A DNA stretch of 64,000 bases from Gammaproteobacteria bacterium (GCA_003134045.1 PLAH01000161.1:21464-85463), one strand, 5' to 3'; positions 8,674-16,612 are shown, numbered from the stretch's first letter. A program made the numbers and translations. The notes: generated by a model not told the origin, from the sequence alone.

Positions 8674-8713
8674 ATACATGAACGCCAGGAATATTATCAC
8701 TAATTTCATGTAT
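8674..8713. promoter_or_regulatory. Inverted repeat upstream of RES antitoxin
   Basis: ATACATGAA (8674-8682) faces TTCATGTAT (8705-8713), a perfect 9-bp inverted repeat with a 22-bp AT-rich spacer, 16 bp upstream of the antitoxin start. The position and symmetry suggest an antitoxin operator; this is inference. Confidence 0.5.
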
Positions 8714-8752
8714 GTGCCATTCGACGATGGCGGCCAGGTTATGAGTGCCCGC

Positions 8753-9055
8753 TTAGCCATCGGGGCACGGCTCATGCTGCAGGACGGATTGAATGAACTC
8801 CTGGCGCGCAGGCTCCAGTTGCCAGTCCGGAATACGTTGCCCGTTGCCCTCGATTTCCCATGACCAGGGATATAAGGCATCGATCTTCGATCTCTCGATT
8901 GATCTTGGGGGCGGGCGGGACTTTCCAGCCAGCTTGGCGAGTACGGCCAGAGGCAGATTATGCGGCGCCTCAAAAATCGCCAACATCATGGCGCGGTCGC
9001 GCTGGCTGTCCGACAGCATGGGCTGTGAGCGTTGGTCCGTACGCCAGACGATCAT
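8753..9055 (-). pseudogene. Remnant of a second antitoxin-like gene
   Basis: The 100-residue ORF contains QRDRAMMLAIFEAPHNLPLAVLAKLAGKSR and GQRIPDWQLEPARQEF. These pieces are typical of DUF2384-adjacent antitoxins in which AKLAGKSR is followed by a DNA-binding helix and RGQRIPDWQLDP. The part between them (PPPRSIERSKIDALYPWSW) no longer fits the family, and the ORF ends before the toxin-binding domain. It lies upstream of the RES pair on the same strand and looks like a decayed relative. Confidence 0.5.
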
Positions 9056-9345
9056 CGTCGTTGGACGTAGTGTCAGTGTCGTATCTGGACCGAAAACAAC
9101 TTCGTGTCTTGCTGTGTCGATGGTCTCCGCGTCACCGTGGACAGGATTCTTGTGACCCCGGGGAAGGAACTGTGGAACATGGATTTGAAGCGAGACCCGG
9201 TTTGACGTACTGATTTATGTACTAAAAAGTCGTGGCTGCCGGTAGCTTTCGGCGGAAGTCACTGGACGACTCAAAGGGTGAAATACCTTTGAATCAACGA
9301 CTTGTGGTCTTCCTTGGACCTCACTGGAACTCCGTGGAAGATACT
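9056..9345. other. Short non-coding stretch
   Basis: No supported gene is seen. The segment separates the decayed antitoxin gene from the attachment-site-like repeat at 9346. Repeated ctTGGAcc / acTGGAac words at 9300-9350 are noted but unexplained. Confidence 0.4.
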
Positions 9346-9488
9346 TGGAGCGGGCGATGGGAATCGAATATATCGCTGGGATGCCGCCCCACGTTTTGGA
9401 TCAGATAGTTGCAAGCGCGGACAAGTGCTGCGTGCGATTTTCGTGTGAAAAGCCTTGCGATACCAGCCAACTGCAGCCAATGCCGCCA
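9346..9488 (-). repeat. tRNA-Gly 3'-end copy with type-B flank (att remnant 2)
   Basis: TGGAGCGGGCGATGGGAATCGAA (quoted in two parts: TGGAGCGGGCGATGG, GAATCGAA) equals the first 23 bp of the tRNA-Gly 3' end, followed by tatatcgctggg. The right flank (gtgctgcgtgcgattttcgtgtgaaaa, then accagccaactgcagc) is shared with the copy at 38675. The flank contains GTGCGA...GTGTGA direct repeats resembling integrase arm sites. Confidence 0.7.
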
Positions 9489-9570
9489 TAGTTTAACAAT
9501 ATGCACTGTTCTGCCGCCGGCCGCCGGACTCTCGCTCGACCAAGTTGCAAAAATAGGCGATCGCACCAGT

Positions 9571-9589
9571 TATGGCGTTTGACGCCATA
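9571..9589. promoter_or_regulatory. TumE/TumA operator O1
   Basis: TATGGCGTttgACGCCATA is a perfect 8-3-8 palindrome 26 bp upstream of the toxin start. It has the same geometry and nearly the same sequence as O2, centred 26 bp away. Confidence 0.65.
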
Positions 9590-9596
9590 ATGCTGG

Positions 9597-9615
9597 TATG
9601 GCATCTTATGCCATA
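9597..9615. promoter_or_regulatory. TumE/TumA operator O2 overlapping the start codon
   Basis: TATGGCATcttATGCCATA is a perfect 8-3-8 palindrome whose last base is the A of the toxin ATG. Repressor bound here would cover promoter-proximal DNA and the translation start. Inferred target of the HVO_A0114-type antitoxin. Confidence 0.65.
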
Positions 9616-9902
9616 TGAAAGCAGTTCTTGCATTCAATGACAAGCAAGTACTGCCGGATGGAGCTATCGTCGAAATGACGATATGGGACGTGGCAACCCC
9701 CGTGGCGGGTAGTACCCATAAGCTGAAGTACAGTCTATTTTACGGTGCAAAGGATAAGCGTCTCGTCGGCTATGACAATGAGCGAGGAAAGGGCGACCAT
9801 CGACACATCGGGGATCACCAGGAACGGTATGTCTTCAAGACGGTGGAGATTTTGATTGCGGATTTTTTGACCGATGTGCGTCGCCAGCGAGGTGAACAAT
9901 GA
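9615..9902 (+). CDS. tumE: TumE-family toxin (DUF6516)
   Basis: 95 residues, the usual size for the TumE/DUF6516 toxin family. Conserved blocks are seen: GSTHKLKYSLFYGAKDKRLVGYDNERGKGDHRH with the GYDNE..KGDHRH core, then YVFKTVEILIADFLTDV. The catalytic activity of the family is not settled to my knowledge. The stop overlaps the start of the next gene by 4 bp, giving a toxin-first operon. Two identical-geometry palindromes precede it. Confidence 0.85.
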   Translation: MKAVLAFNDKQVLPDGAIVEMTIWDVATPVAGSTHKLKYSLFYGAKDKRLVGYDNERGKGDHRHIGDHQERYVFKTVEILIADFLTDVRRQRGEQ

Positions 9903-10246
9903 GCAAACGCGTAAAAGTCAATGTGGGAACTCTGGACGAGATGGGTCAGCGTTTCGTGAACGCCTGGCACCGACTCGAGCACGGGGAGAAGGTGCGAGAG
10001 AGGCATCTCACCTTTCCCGATCTGGCGGCAATGCTGAACGCGCTTTCTCCAAAGCGCCTCGAGCTGCTGCGCGCGGTCCATGAAACCCCGGCGCCTTCTG
10101 TGAAAGCATTGGCGGAGCGCCTTGGCCGCGATTACAAACGTGTACACGAGGACGTCGAGACATTGACTGCTTCCGGATTACTGCGCCGGGACGACGGCAG
10201 CGTGTCTGCGCCGTACGACGCCATCACCGCGGAAATGCGCCTCTGA
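9899..10246 (+). CDS. tumA: TumA-type antitoxin (HVO_A0114-like winged-helix protein)
   Basis: 115 residues with a winged-helix core: LSPKRLELLRAVHETP, PSVKALAERLGRDYKRVHEDVETL and ASGLLRRDDGSVSAPYD. This is the layout of HVO_A0114-family DNA-binding proteins that accompany DUF6516 toxins. It is translationally coupled to the toxin by a 4-bp overlap. It very probably neutralises TumE and represses the operon via the 8-3-8 palindromes upstream. Confidence 0.85.
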   Translation: MSKRVKVNVGTLDEMGQRFVNAWHRLEHGEKVRERHLTFPDLAAMLNALSPKRLELLRAVHETPAPSVKALAERLGRDYKRVHEDVETLTASGLLRRDDGSVSAPYDAITAEMRL

Positions 10247-10460
10247 CTTCAAGCTTGCCAGACACGCAAGGCATGCCCCGTTGCCATGGATGGCGTGGAC
10301 ATCTCGCTGACATGCATGGGATCGACTCATGCGAAGCACTCTTGCTTGCCATGAGTTGGCGCGACGACCCCTCGCTTGAGGTCACGGTACGGGACATTTT
10401 CGGGAGAGACGCCTGACACCGATCTCGGTCCCTCAGTTTCCTGACCTACCAACCTGGAAA

Positions 10461-10496
10461 TGGAGCCGTCGATGGGGATCCAATATATCGCTGGCA
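10461..10496 (-). repeat. Degenerate tRNA-Gly 3'-end copy (att remnant 3)
   Basis: tggagccgtcgatggggatc followed by caatatatcgctggc aligns with the type-B copy at 9346 (tggagcgggcgatgggaatc, then gaatatatcgctggg) with several substitutions. It is a decayed copy in the same orientation. The surrounding 10247-10530 shows no gene. Confidence 0.5.
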
Positions 10497-10530
10497 TGCG
10501 GTTGTTGGGTTACTGGCTGCAAATCATTCG

Positions 10531-11436
10531 CTATTCTAGGTAGGGCGCGAGCACATTTTCGATCCATTTCATGAATGCGCGGACTCGGCGCGACAGGTTG
10601 CGCCGATGCGCTACGACCAGGGAGACGTCGAGCGGCTTGTGCTGAAAATCTGGAAGAAGCTCTACCAACGCGCCACTCTCCAAGTAACGGCCAATCCCCA
10701 ACAGTGGTGCCTGAATCAGGCCAAGGCCGGCGATACCAGCGGCTTCGTAGGTCTGCACGCTGTTGACGTGCAGTGCACCTGGTAACTCAAGCCTCGCGTA
10801 GCTATCGCCGTGCGGATACTCCCATCCATAGGGTTTTGCGCCGAGCGTCCGTGCGAAATGAACTGCCCGATGTTTCTGATGCTGCAGATCTTCCAGCGAT
10901 CGAGGGACGCCATAGCGTGCCAGGTAGGCAGGACTGGCGGCGTTGACCATGCGTAACTTGCCCAGCGGGCGCGCAATCAGCGTCTCGTCCCCGATGGGAC
11001 CCAGTCGCAATACGCAGTCAAACCCCTCCTGAACCAGATCAACTTGGCGATCCGTACTCGACACCTCCAGCTCCAACTCGGGATAAGTCGCCATGAAGGC
11101 CGGCAAGGCCGGCACGATAGTGGTGCGCGCCAACTCGCTCGGCAGATCAACCCGTAAGCGCCCGCGAAGTGCCACTCGATCGCTTGCGAACATTGAGTGC
11201 AGATCATCAACGTCAGCAAGCAGATCGCGGGCACGTGCATGAAATACCCGTCCGTCTTCCGTCAACTGCACGCTACGCGTCGTCCGGTGCAGAAGCCTGA
11301 CACCGACATCTTCTTCCAGCTTCCGGACCGCCGTTGAGGCCCTTCCCTTCTGAATGCCCAGGCTATCGGCTGCGTGGGTGAAGCTCCCCATTTCCGCTAC
11401 CGTTATGAAAATGAGGATGGGTTCGAGATTCTGCAT
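10531..11436 (-). CDS. LysR-family transcriptional regulator
   Basis: 301 residues, normal for LysR regulators. The N-terminal winged HTH runs LIFITVAEMGSFTHAADSLGIQKGRASTAVRKLEE, followed by the RLLHRTTRSVQLTEDG wing; the remainder is the substrate-binding domain with a LIARPLGKLRMVNAASPAYL segment. It resembles the group that controls NmrA- or quinone-reductase-type genes. It is divergent from the DoxX-like and NmrA-like genes, so it likely regulates those. The effector is unknown. Confidence 0.92.
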   Translation of the reverse strand: MQNLEPILIFITVAEMGSFTHAADSLGIQKGRASTAVRKLEEDVGVRLLHRTTRSVQLTEDGRVFHARARDLLADVDDLHSMFASDRVALRGRLRVDLPSELARTTIVPALPAFMATYPELELEVSSTDRQVDLVQEGFDCVLRLGPIGDETLIARPLGKLRMVNAASPAYLARYGVPRSLEDLQHQKHRAVHFARTLGAKPYGWEYPHGDSYARLELPGALHVNSVQTYEAAGIAGLGLIQAPLLGIGRYLESGALVELLPDFQHKPLDVSLVVAHRRNLSRRVRAFMKWIENVLAPYLE

Positions 11437-11556
11437 TTTCGTGCCTCGGTATTGTTCACCGCAGAGAGAACAGTGAGTTCAGTTCCTCGGTGATTATCAT
11501 ACCTAAGAGACACAGTAAGCTCCGAATATTGGGATTCCCCCATAGGAGAACGACAA

Positions 11557-11979
11557 GTGTTCGAAACTATGAAACTGCATCGGTTGCCTGAACCCACGAC
11601 CTTGCATGGCGCCCTGTGGGCCGGCCGGATAATGAGCGCGTTCGTTGTTATCGCTCTAGTGGCAGACGCCACTATTCAGCTTTTCGCGCCGGCACAGATC
11701 GCGAGCATGTTGCAGGAAACCGGGTTCACGATCGACCTGACCCGTGTCTTGGGTCCGATCATACTCGCCTGCGCCATCCTTTACGCCATCCCGGCCACCG
11801 CCGTGCTCGGCGCGATCCTAGTGACGGGCTTTTTGGGAGGTGCCATCTGTGCCCATGTCCGCATTGGTGAGTTGGGGTCGCCGCCGGAAATGATTGCCCT
11901 GCTTCTGGGCGCGATGACATGGGTCGGCCTCTACGCGCGCGATCCCCGTATCCGGGCCATTCTGCCGCTCATCCGTTAA
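11557..11979 (+). CDS. DoxX-like small membrane protein
   Basis: 140 residues with four predicted membrane segments (AGRIMSAFVVIALVADATIQLF; VLGPIILACAILYAIPATAVLGAIL; VTGFLGGAICAHVRIG; MIALLLGAMTWVGLYA). Topology and the GGAICAHVRIGE motif match DoxX-like inner-membrane proteins. The start could instead be the ATG at 11569. Such proteins accompany redox or stress enzymes. It lies 45 bp ahead of an NmrA-like gene and is divergent from LysR, forming a common small cassette layout. Confidence 0.8.
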   Translation: MFETMKLHRLPEPTTLHGALWAGRIMSAFVVIALVADATIQLFAPAQIASMLQETGFTIDLTRVLGPIILACAILYAIPATAVLGAILVTGFLGGAICAHVRIGELGSPPEMIALLLGAMTWVGLYARDPRIRAILPLIR

Positions 11980-12024
11980 ATCAACCGGGGCAGTGCTCTG
12001 TCCCTCAACATCAGGAGAAAACTT

Positions 12025-12897
12025 ATGTTTCTAGTAATGGGAATCACGGGAAAGGTGGGCGGCGCGACGGCAGAACATCTGTTGGCGCGCGGCAAGGAAG
12101 TACGCGCGCTTGTCCGCAATCGCGAGAAGACGTCAAACTGGGCAAACAAGGGCGTGGAACTGGTTGACGGTGATTGGAATGATTCGGCAGCCATCGAGCG
12201 GGCGCTCAAAGGCGTCGAAGGCGCATTTGTCATGTTGCCGGCTGTCTGGGCCCCCTCGCCCGATTACAAAGAAGCCAAGGGCGTGATTGCGAAGTATGTC
12301 GAGGCGCTCACCAAGGCAGCGCCGCCGCGGGTGGTAGCGCTTTCGTCGATGGGTGCGAACAGGACCAGCGGGCTTGGGATGATCACGGTCTTGTCGCTTC
12401 TGGAGCAAGGTTTTCGCGACCTGATACCGCCGATCGCATTTGTGCGCGCAGGTGGATTCTTCGAAAACTTCCTCTACGGCTTGCAGGTCGCCCAGGGCGG
12501 AACGCTACCGGTCTACTACAATCCGACAAACCGGAAATCGACCATGGTCGCGACGAACGACATCGGCGCGGAGGTCGCAACCCTTTTGACCGGGCCAGCG
12601 TGGTCAGGGCAGCGCGCCGTCGAGCTTGGTTCGATGGTCACCGCGGATGAAGTCGCGGAGCAATTGGGTGAAGTCCTGAATCTCGACGTGAAAGCCTTTG
12701 CAGTCCCGCGTGCAGGGTGGGCGAAAGCGTTCGAGCAGTTCGGCGTCCCGAAGGGCCACACCGGACCTGCCGAAGAAATGTTTGAGGCCGTGAATGCAGG
12801 ATGGATGGACCTCGGAGTCGAGGGTACAGAGCACGTCGCGGGTACGACGTCCGCACGCGACGTCTTCGCGGCGGCCCAGAAGGCCATGACGGCGTGA
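12025..12897 (+). CDS. NmrA-like NAD(P)-binding protein
   Basis: 290 residues with an N-terminal Rossmann motif MGITGKVGGATAEHLLARG and the NmrA-style ALVRN.EK turn. It continues with VELVDGDWNDSAAIERAL and the ALSSMGAN strand; the Tyr/Lys dehydrogenase pair is not evident, as in other atypical SDR members. These proteins act as NADPH sensors or quinone reductases; the exact role is unknown. It is probably co-transcribed with the DoxX-like gene. Confidence 0.88.
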   Translation: MFLVMGITGKVGGATAEHLLARGKEVRALVRNREKTSNWANKGVELVDGDWNDSAAIERALKGVEGAFVMLPAVWAPSPDYKEAKGVIAKYVEALTKAAPPRVVALSSMGANRTSGLGMITVLSLLEQGFRDLIPPIAFVRAGGFFENFLYGLQVAQGGTLPVYYNPTNRKSTMVATNDIGAEVATLLTGPAWSGQRAVELGSMVTADEVAEQLGEVLNLDVKAFAVPRAGWAKAFEQFGVPKGHTGPAEEMFEAVNAGWMDLGVEGTEHVAGTTSARDVFAAAQKAMTA

Positions 12898-12934
12898 ACC
12901 GCGACGTTCACGCCAATGAAGATCGAGATCGAAC

Positions 12935-13000
12935 ATGAAGGTTCTTGTTTGGTGCAACGGGCGGAATCGGACGGCTGATCTCCCTGCAGCTTCGGATCAG
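12935..13000 (+). pseudogene. 5' fragment of another NAD(P)-binding protein gene
   Basis: ATGAAGGTTCTT begins M-K-V-L. With a two-base gap the reading continues FGATGGIGRLISLQL, a Rossmann-type start like KVLVFGATGGIG. Nothing else of the gene remains; the sequence runs into the flank of the attachment-site repeat at 13124. It is a gene decapitated, probably by recombination at the repeat. Confidence 0.5.
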
Positions 13001-13021
13001 CCCAGGTCATGCAGCGAAGTT

Positions 13022-13266
13022 GCGTGTGAAACCACTACCAATGCCAGCCAACGTCTGCGAACGTAATGCGCCCCACGCGGCTGGCCGCTGCATTGGCTGG
13101 CGTTGGCCAGCCTTGGCGGGGATTGGAGCGGGCGATGGGAATCGAACCCACACGGCCAGCGCTTCCGGGCCTTGAAAACAAGCTCATTGGCGCGATGACG
13201 GATGCTAAGTGTGATTAGCGTGTGAATTTTCGCGGTATGTGGGGCCACGTAGGGCAACGTCGGGAT
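13022..13266 (-). repeat. tRNA-Gly 3'-end copy with type-A flank (att remnant 4)
   Basis: The core at 13124-13150 matches all 27 bp of the native tRNA end through cgaaccca. The left arm (gcgtgtgaaaccac, accaatgccagc) resembles the DNA just beyond the native tRNA at 41963. The right arm (ttgaaaacaagc, then aagtgtgattagcgtgtgaa) is shared with copies at 20606, 24195 and 34657. It has GTGTGA direct repeats and ends near acgtagggcaacg. Confidence 0.8.
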
Positions 13267-13397
13267 ACTCGACGTGCAAAGTCTCGGCTCAAGCCTTTGT
13301 GTCGTAAGTCTCTGGCCGGGTCACTTCCCGCCTCTGTGTGCTCGCTGGCATGCATGCCCGAAGCGGCCATCCAGATTCGGGCATCGATCGCCGTAGT

Positions 13398-13427
13398 TGC
13401 TACAATGTGCTACAGTGTGCTACATTT
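13398..13427. promoter_or_regulatory. Three tandem 10-bp repeats upstream of Phd/VapC
   Basis: tgctacaatg, tgctacagtg and tgctacattt follow one another with exact 10-bp period, ending 7 bp before the antitoxin ATG. One-turn spacing puts the repeats on one face of the helix, as expected for cooperative antitoxin binding; this is inference. Confidence 0.55.
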
Positions 13428-13433
13428 CGACTC

Positions 13434-13685
13434 ATGAAAATCCGTACCATCACTCAACGAGAGCTTCGCAATCAATCCGCCGCGGTGCTCCGCGAGGTGG
13501 AGGCCGGACGGACGATCATCGTGAGCCGAAACGGCACGCCGGTAGGAGAACTGCGGCCTATTAAGCGACGTCGCTTCGTGCCTCGCGCGGCCATCGCGGA
13601 TGCTGCAGGAAGAGCCGCCCGGATCGACGCCGCGCAATTCCGTGCAGATCTCGATGCTGTAGTTGATCCTCACACCAATGACTGA
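13434..13685 (+). CDS. Phd/YefM-family antitoxin
   Basis: The start at 13434 (MKIRTITQRELRNQSAAVL) gives 83 residues, normal for Phd/YefM antitoxins. The N-terminal DNA-binding fold shows RELRNQSAAVLREVEAG, RTIIVSRNGTPVGEL and RPIKRRR; the C-terminal helix would wrap the toxin. The last 8 bp overlap the VapC gene. Three 10-bp direct repeats precede it as probable operator. Confidence 0.88.
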   Translation: MKIRTITQRELRNQSAAVLREVEAGRTIIVSRNGTPVGELRPIKRRRFVPRAAIADAAGRAARIDAAQFRADLDAVVDPHTND

Positions 13686-14079
13686 GGCGAGTCGCGGTGT
13701 TCTGGACACGTCGGTTCTGATCGATCACGACCAGATTATTGCGGACCAACTTCCTGATGAATCTGCAATTACTGCGGTGACGTTGGCCGAACTCGCTGCC
13801 GGCCCACATGCAACGGAGAATAAAGACGAGCGCGCTCGACGCCAGGATCGTTTGCAGTGGGCGACGGCCACCTGGGATCCATTGCCTTTCGATGCGGATT
13901 CGGCACGTATGTACGGCAGGGTCTTTGCTGCCGCGCGGGCAGCCGGACAATCTAGCCGCGCACGCCTCGCCGACCTGCTCATTGCCTCGACGGCTGCGGC
14001 AAATGAATTGCCGCTCTACACGCGCAACCCCTCTGATTTCGCCGCGCTAAAGCGCATCCTCAAGGTCGTCAAGGTCTAG
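13678..14079 (+). CDS. vapC: VapC-type PIN-domain toxin
   Basis: 133 residues from the ATG at 13678. PIN-domain acids are in place: VLDTSVLID (first Asp), AITAVTLAELAAG (Glu), ARLADLLIASTAAAN (Asp) and LYTRNPSDF. VapC toxins are Mg2+-dependent RNases that cut tRNA or rRNA. It forms an overlapping operon with the Phd-type antitoxin, the mixed Phd/VapC pairing often seen in mobile DNA. Confidence 0.9.
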   Translation: MTEASRGVLDTSVLIDHDQIIADQLPDESAITAVTLAELAAGPHATENKDERARRQDRLQWATATWDPLPFDADSARMYGRVFAAARAAGQSSRARLADLLIASTAAANELPLYTRNPSDFAALKRILKVVKV

Positions 14080-14273
14080 TTGCCTGCTCAACGGACTCTC
14101 TAAAGGGATTTCGGCTTGAACGATTCAGCGGACGGCGTAATCCTGGAATCATGGCAGTCGGCAGCCGGCCATCTCCGGACGGTGGTGTTTCGATTTCGAT
14201 GGCCACTTACCTGCCATTCGGCGGCGATTCGCGCTCGCCGTCCCCAATAAAAATGGCGCGTCCTGTAAAAGCC

Positions 14274-14580
14274 CTATGAGCATTGACTGGAAGTCTCAAA
14301 CCGCGACTTAGTGACATCCGGCAACAATAACGCGACAGCACCGAGCAAGGGCACGTATGCGCAGAGATTGAAGACTGACTCAATCCCCAGGCGATCCGCC
14401 AGCGCGCCGAGAATGGCGGCGCCGATGCCGCCGAATCCGAAGGCGAGCCCGAAGAAGAGACCAGACACCGTCCCGATATGATTAGGCCTAGCGGCATTGC
14501 TGAGGCGCCTTCGAGAATCGGCCCTATCGTGCTTGCGAGAAGTAGACCGGACTGATTTTCGCGAGTATTGAAATGGCAAC
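14274..14580 (-). pseudogene. C-terminal fragment of an MFS transporter (Fsr-like)
   Basis: The ORF includes GTVSGLFFGLAFGFGGIGAA, LGALADRLGIESVF and a final hydrophobic LLGAVALLLPD. This matches the last two or three helices of fosmidomycin-resistance-type MFS transporters. An adjacent frame holds LLASTIGPILEGASAMPLG, so a frameshift is present and the rest of the gene is missing. It is a remnant beside the GNAT gene. Confidence 0.55.
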
Positions 14581-14582
14581 GA

Positions 14583-15038
14583 TCACGGTGGTGGGCTGAT
14601 CTGTGGGGCAGCTGCCATTGGGTTGCCGCCATTGGTAATAGGCAGCTCGATAATTTCAATCCCGTCTGCTAGATGTTGACCGGTCGGCTGCCATCCCAAT
14701 GCTCGGTAGAATCGGTAGGCTGGCAGGGTGGAATCGGAAGGTGCCTCGAGCCAAATTCGTTGAACACCGTCAGCAAGTAGGAGATCGACGACTAGCGAGA
14801 GAAGCTTCCGTGCGATGCCTTGACGGCGATAGCTCTGATCGACCGAGAGCCCAATAATCTCTCCGGTGGCGGAGTTCCCTATGCAGTGGCCGACTACTCG
14901 GCCATCGTGTACGCACTCCCTGAACTTGACCCGCCCACTCAGCACGTCTGCCGCAAAAGGTTGATCCTTCCCCGTGACGGCACGGAGCATTTGAATCCTG
15001 GCTTCGGTCAATTGAGTTGGGCGAAATTCCAGATCCAT
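14583..15038 (-). CDS. GNAT-family N-acetyltransferase
   Basis: The start was chosen at 15038 (MDLEFRPTQLTEARI) because GGAGG lies 6 bp upstream; the track start at 15113 adds 25 residues of low-complexity sequence. The 151-residue product has the acetyl-CoA loop SYRRQGIARKLLSLVV after the IIGLSVDQ strand, then YRFYRALGWQPTG. The substrate cannot be inferred. It closes a cassette next to the IS21-like unit. Confidence 0.85.
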   Translation of the reverse strand: MDLEFRPTQLTEARIQMLRAVTGKDQPFAADVLSGRVKFRECVHDGRVVGHCIGNSATGEIIGLSVDQSYRRQGIARKLLSLVVDLLLADGVQRIWLEAPSDSTLPAYRFYRALGWQPTGQHLADGIEIIELPITNGGNPMAAAPQISPPP

Positions 15039-15209
15039 CGTTGCCTCCGCCGGACTGATCAGGCTGCCAGTTGTAGCCGGAGCCTCTGACGCGTCCGCGT
15101 CAGACGGCGTCATGTTCTTCCTGAATTATCCACGCAACCCCATAAGTGGTTGCCCTCGTTGCCGTAGCCGTGCAGTGGCGATTTCGATCAATATAAGCGA
15201 GGGCCCGGG

Positions 15210-15221
15210 CACGATTTGGCC
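15210..15221 (+). repeat. Left subterminal repeat of IS21-like unit
   Basis: CACGATTTGGCC is the inverted partner of GGCTAAATCGTG at 18791-18802 (11 of 12 positions). Both lie just outside the four-gene block. The true ends of the element were not fixed. Confidence 0.4.
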
Positions 15222-15297
15222 ATCTACCCCGGGCCCCCGGCGTTACGGTTGCTTGTGGGCGAGCCGTTCAGCATAGCCTTTATGCCTGCTCGCCCCG

Positions 15298-15745
15298 GTG
15301 CTGTCCAGCGCCCGGTGGGAGGGCGCGTGGTCGGTGCAGGATGCGGTTCGGGAGTTCGATTGCCGGCGTTGCGGGCGGCGAACCTGCGTGTGTCGGCCGT
15401 GTGACCGGGGCCAAGAGTACTGCGGGGAGAGCTGCGCCGAGCTCAGTCGGCAGGCGTATTTACGAGTAGCTCGCGCCCGCTACCAAAAGACTCGGCGCGG
15501 CGCACACTTACACGCGGCTCGGCAACGGCGATACCGGGCACGGTGCGCGGCGCCGGCGGGTGCGACAGCCAAAATAGTGACGGATCTGGGTTCCGCGGCA
15601 GCACGCCTCGTCGGCACAGTGGTGGCCCATGAGGAAGCCGCCGAGAGGACCGATGATCCCGTCTGTGCACTGCCTGCCGGCGTCGCGACGCGCTGTGACT
15701 TCTGCGGCGCGAGCTTCCCTGATCCGGATCCTGAGGTAGGCGCGG
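15298..15745 (+). CDS. Small Cys-rich protein of IS21-like unit (3' end undefined)
   Basis: The GTG-started frame encodes DCRRCGRRTCVCRPCDRGQEYCGESC, a dense Cys array that could bind zinc. A basic stretch YQKTRRGAHLHAARQRRYRAR follows, then CDFCGASFPDP. I associate such proteins with ParB-domain and IS21-like transposase genes in proteobacteria, without known function. No stop occurs in this frame until 18006, where it is in frame with the IstA-like gene. The given 3' end is the ParB start and is a guess. Confidence 0.5.
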
Positions 15746-16612
15746 GTGCAGCTGGAACTGCATCAACTGAACCTGCGCTACGAGCGGCTGCGCAAACGCA
15801 GCCCACGGGAGGAACGGGCGCTGTTGGTCTCGCTGTCGGAGATCGGCCAGCAACTGCCGGTGGTGGTGATCGAGGAGACGCCGCAGTTCATCCTGATCGA
15901 CGGCTACAAGCGGGTGCGGGCCATGAAGCGCCTGGCGCGCGACTCGGTGCGCGCGACGAGCTGGCAGATGGCGGAAGCCGAGGCGCTGCTGCTGGAGCGG
16001 AGCCTGCGCCGCGGCAGCGAGGATGCGCTCGATCAAGCCTGGTTGCTGGCGGAGTTGCAGGAACGATATCAATGGTCGCTCGAGGAGTTGGCGCGGCGCT
16101 TCGAACGCAGCAAAAGCTGGGTGAGTGGCCGGCTCGCGCTGCTGCAGGCCTTGCCGGTCTCGATCCAGGAACAAATCCGTGTCGGGACCTTGAGTGCGCA
16201 CGCGGCGATGAAGTATCTGGTGCCGCTCGCGCGCGTGAACGCGGCGGCGGCGCAAGCCCTGGCCACGGCGTTGACGCCGCTCAAGCCCACGTCGCGACAA
16301 GTCGAAGCGCTGTATGCCGGCTGGCAAGCCGGCACCGAGCGCACGCGCGAGCTCATTGTGCAGAGTCCGCAGATCTACCTCCAAGCACAGGCGACCCGCG
16401 AGTCGCCGCCGCCGGCGGCGGCGCAGCGCTTCCTGCAGGATCTCGGGGCATTGGGCGGCATCGCGCGCCGTGCCCACCGGGTGCTCGAGGGCCGCCTGCT
16501 CGCCGAGTTGCAGGAGAGCGAACTGAACGAAGTCACTACCGCGTTCGCGCGCGCGAACGGCGAGGTGCAACGACTCATCCAGCGCTTCGAACGGGAGATC
16601 CGACCATGCTAG
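15746..16612 (+). CDS. ParB-nuclease-domain protein of IS21-like unit
   Basis: 288 residues with a GTG start. The N-terminal ParB/Srx-like domain shows LLVSLSEIGQQLPVVVIEE, then FILIDGYKRVRAMKRL, equivalent to the ParB box I region. A KorB/ParB-type HTH follows: YQWSLEELARRFERSKSWVSGRLALLQ. It resembles chromosome-partition ParB but is encoded 7 bp inside the start of an IstA-like transposase gene. It may therefore be a transposition accessory or target-selection factor; that role is inference. Confidence 0.75.
   Translation: MQLELHQLNLRYERLRKRSPREERALLVSLSEIGQQLPVVVIEETPQFILIDGYKRVRAMKRLARDSVRATSWQMAEAEALLLERSLRRGSEDALDQAWLLAELQERYQWSLEELARRFERSKSWVSGRLALLQALPVSIQEQIRVGTLSAHAAMKYLVPLARVNAAAAQALATALTPLKPTSRQVEALYAGWQAGTERTRELIVQSPQIYLQAQATRESPPPAAAQRFLQDLGALGGIARRAHRVLEGRLLAELQESELNEVTTAFARANGEVQRLIQRFEREIRPC

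Noticed and set aside
13022-13266. Possible second tRNA gene (tRNA-like 3' end with upstream hairpin cttgttttcaag)
   Set aside because: Only the T-arm and acceptor 3' strand match a tRNA. There is no matching 5' acceptor strand or D-arm, and the upstream part is the conserved att flank. The same holds for the other copies.
15443-16570. 375-residue minus-strand ORF opposite the ParB gene
   Set aside because: Arg/Gln/Leu-rich shadow of the GC-rich ParB frame; no domain is recognisable and the plus-strand protein has clear ParB and HTH motifs.
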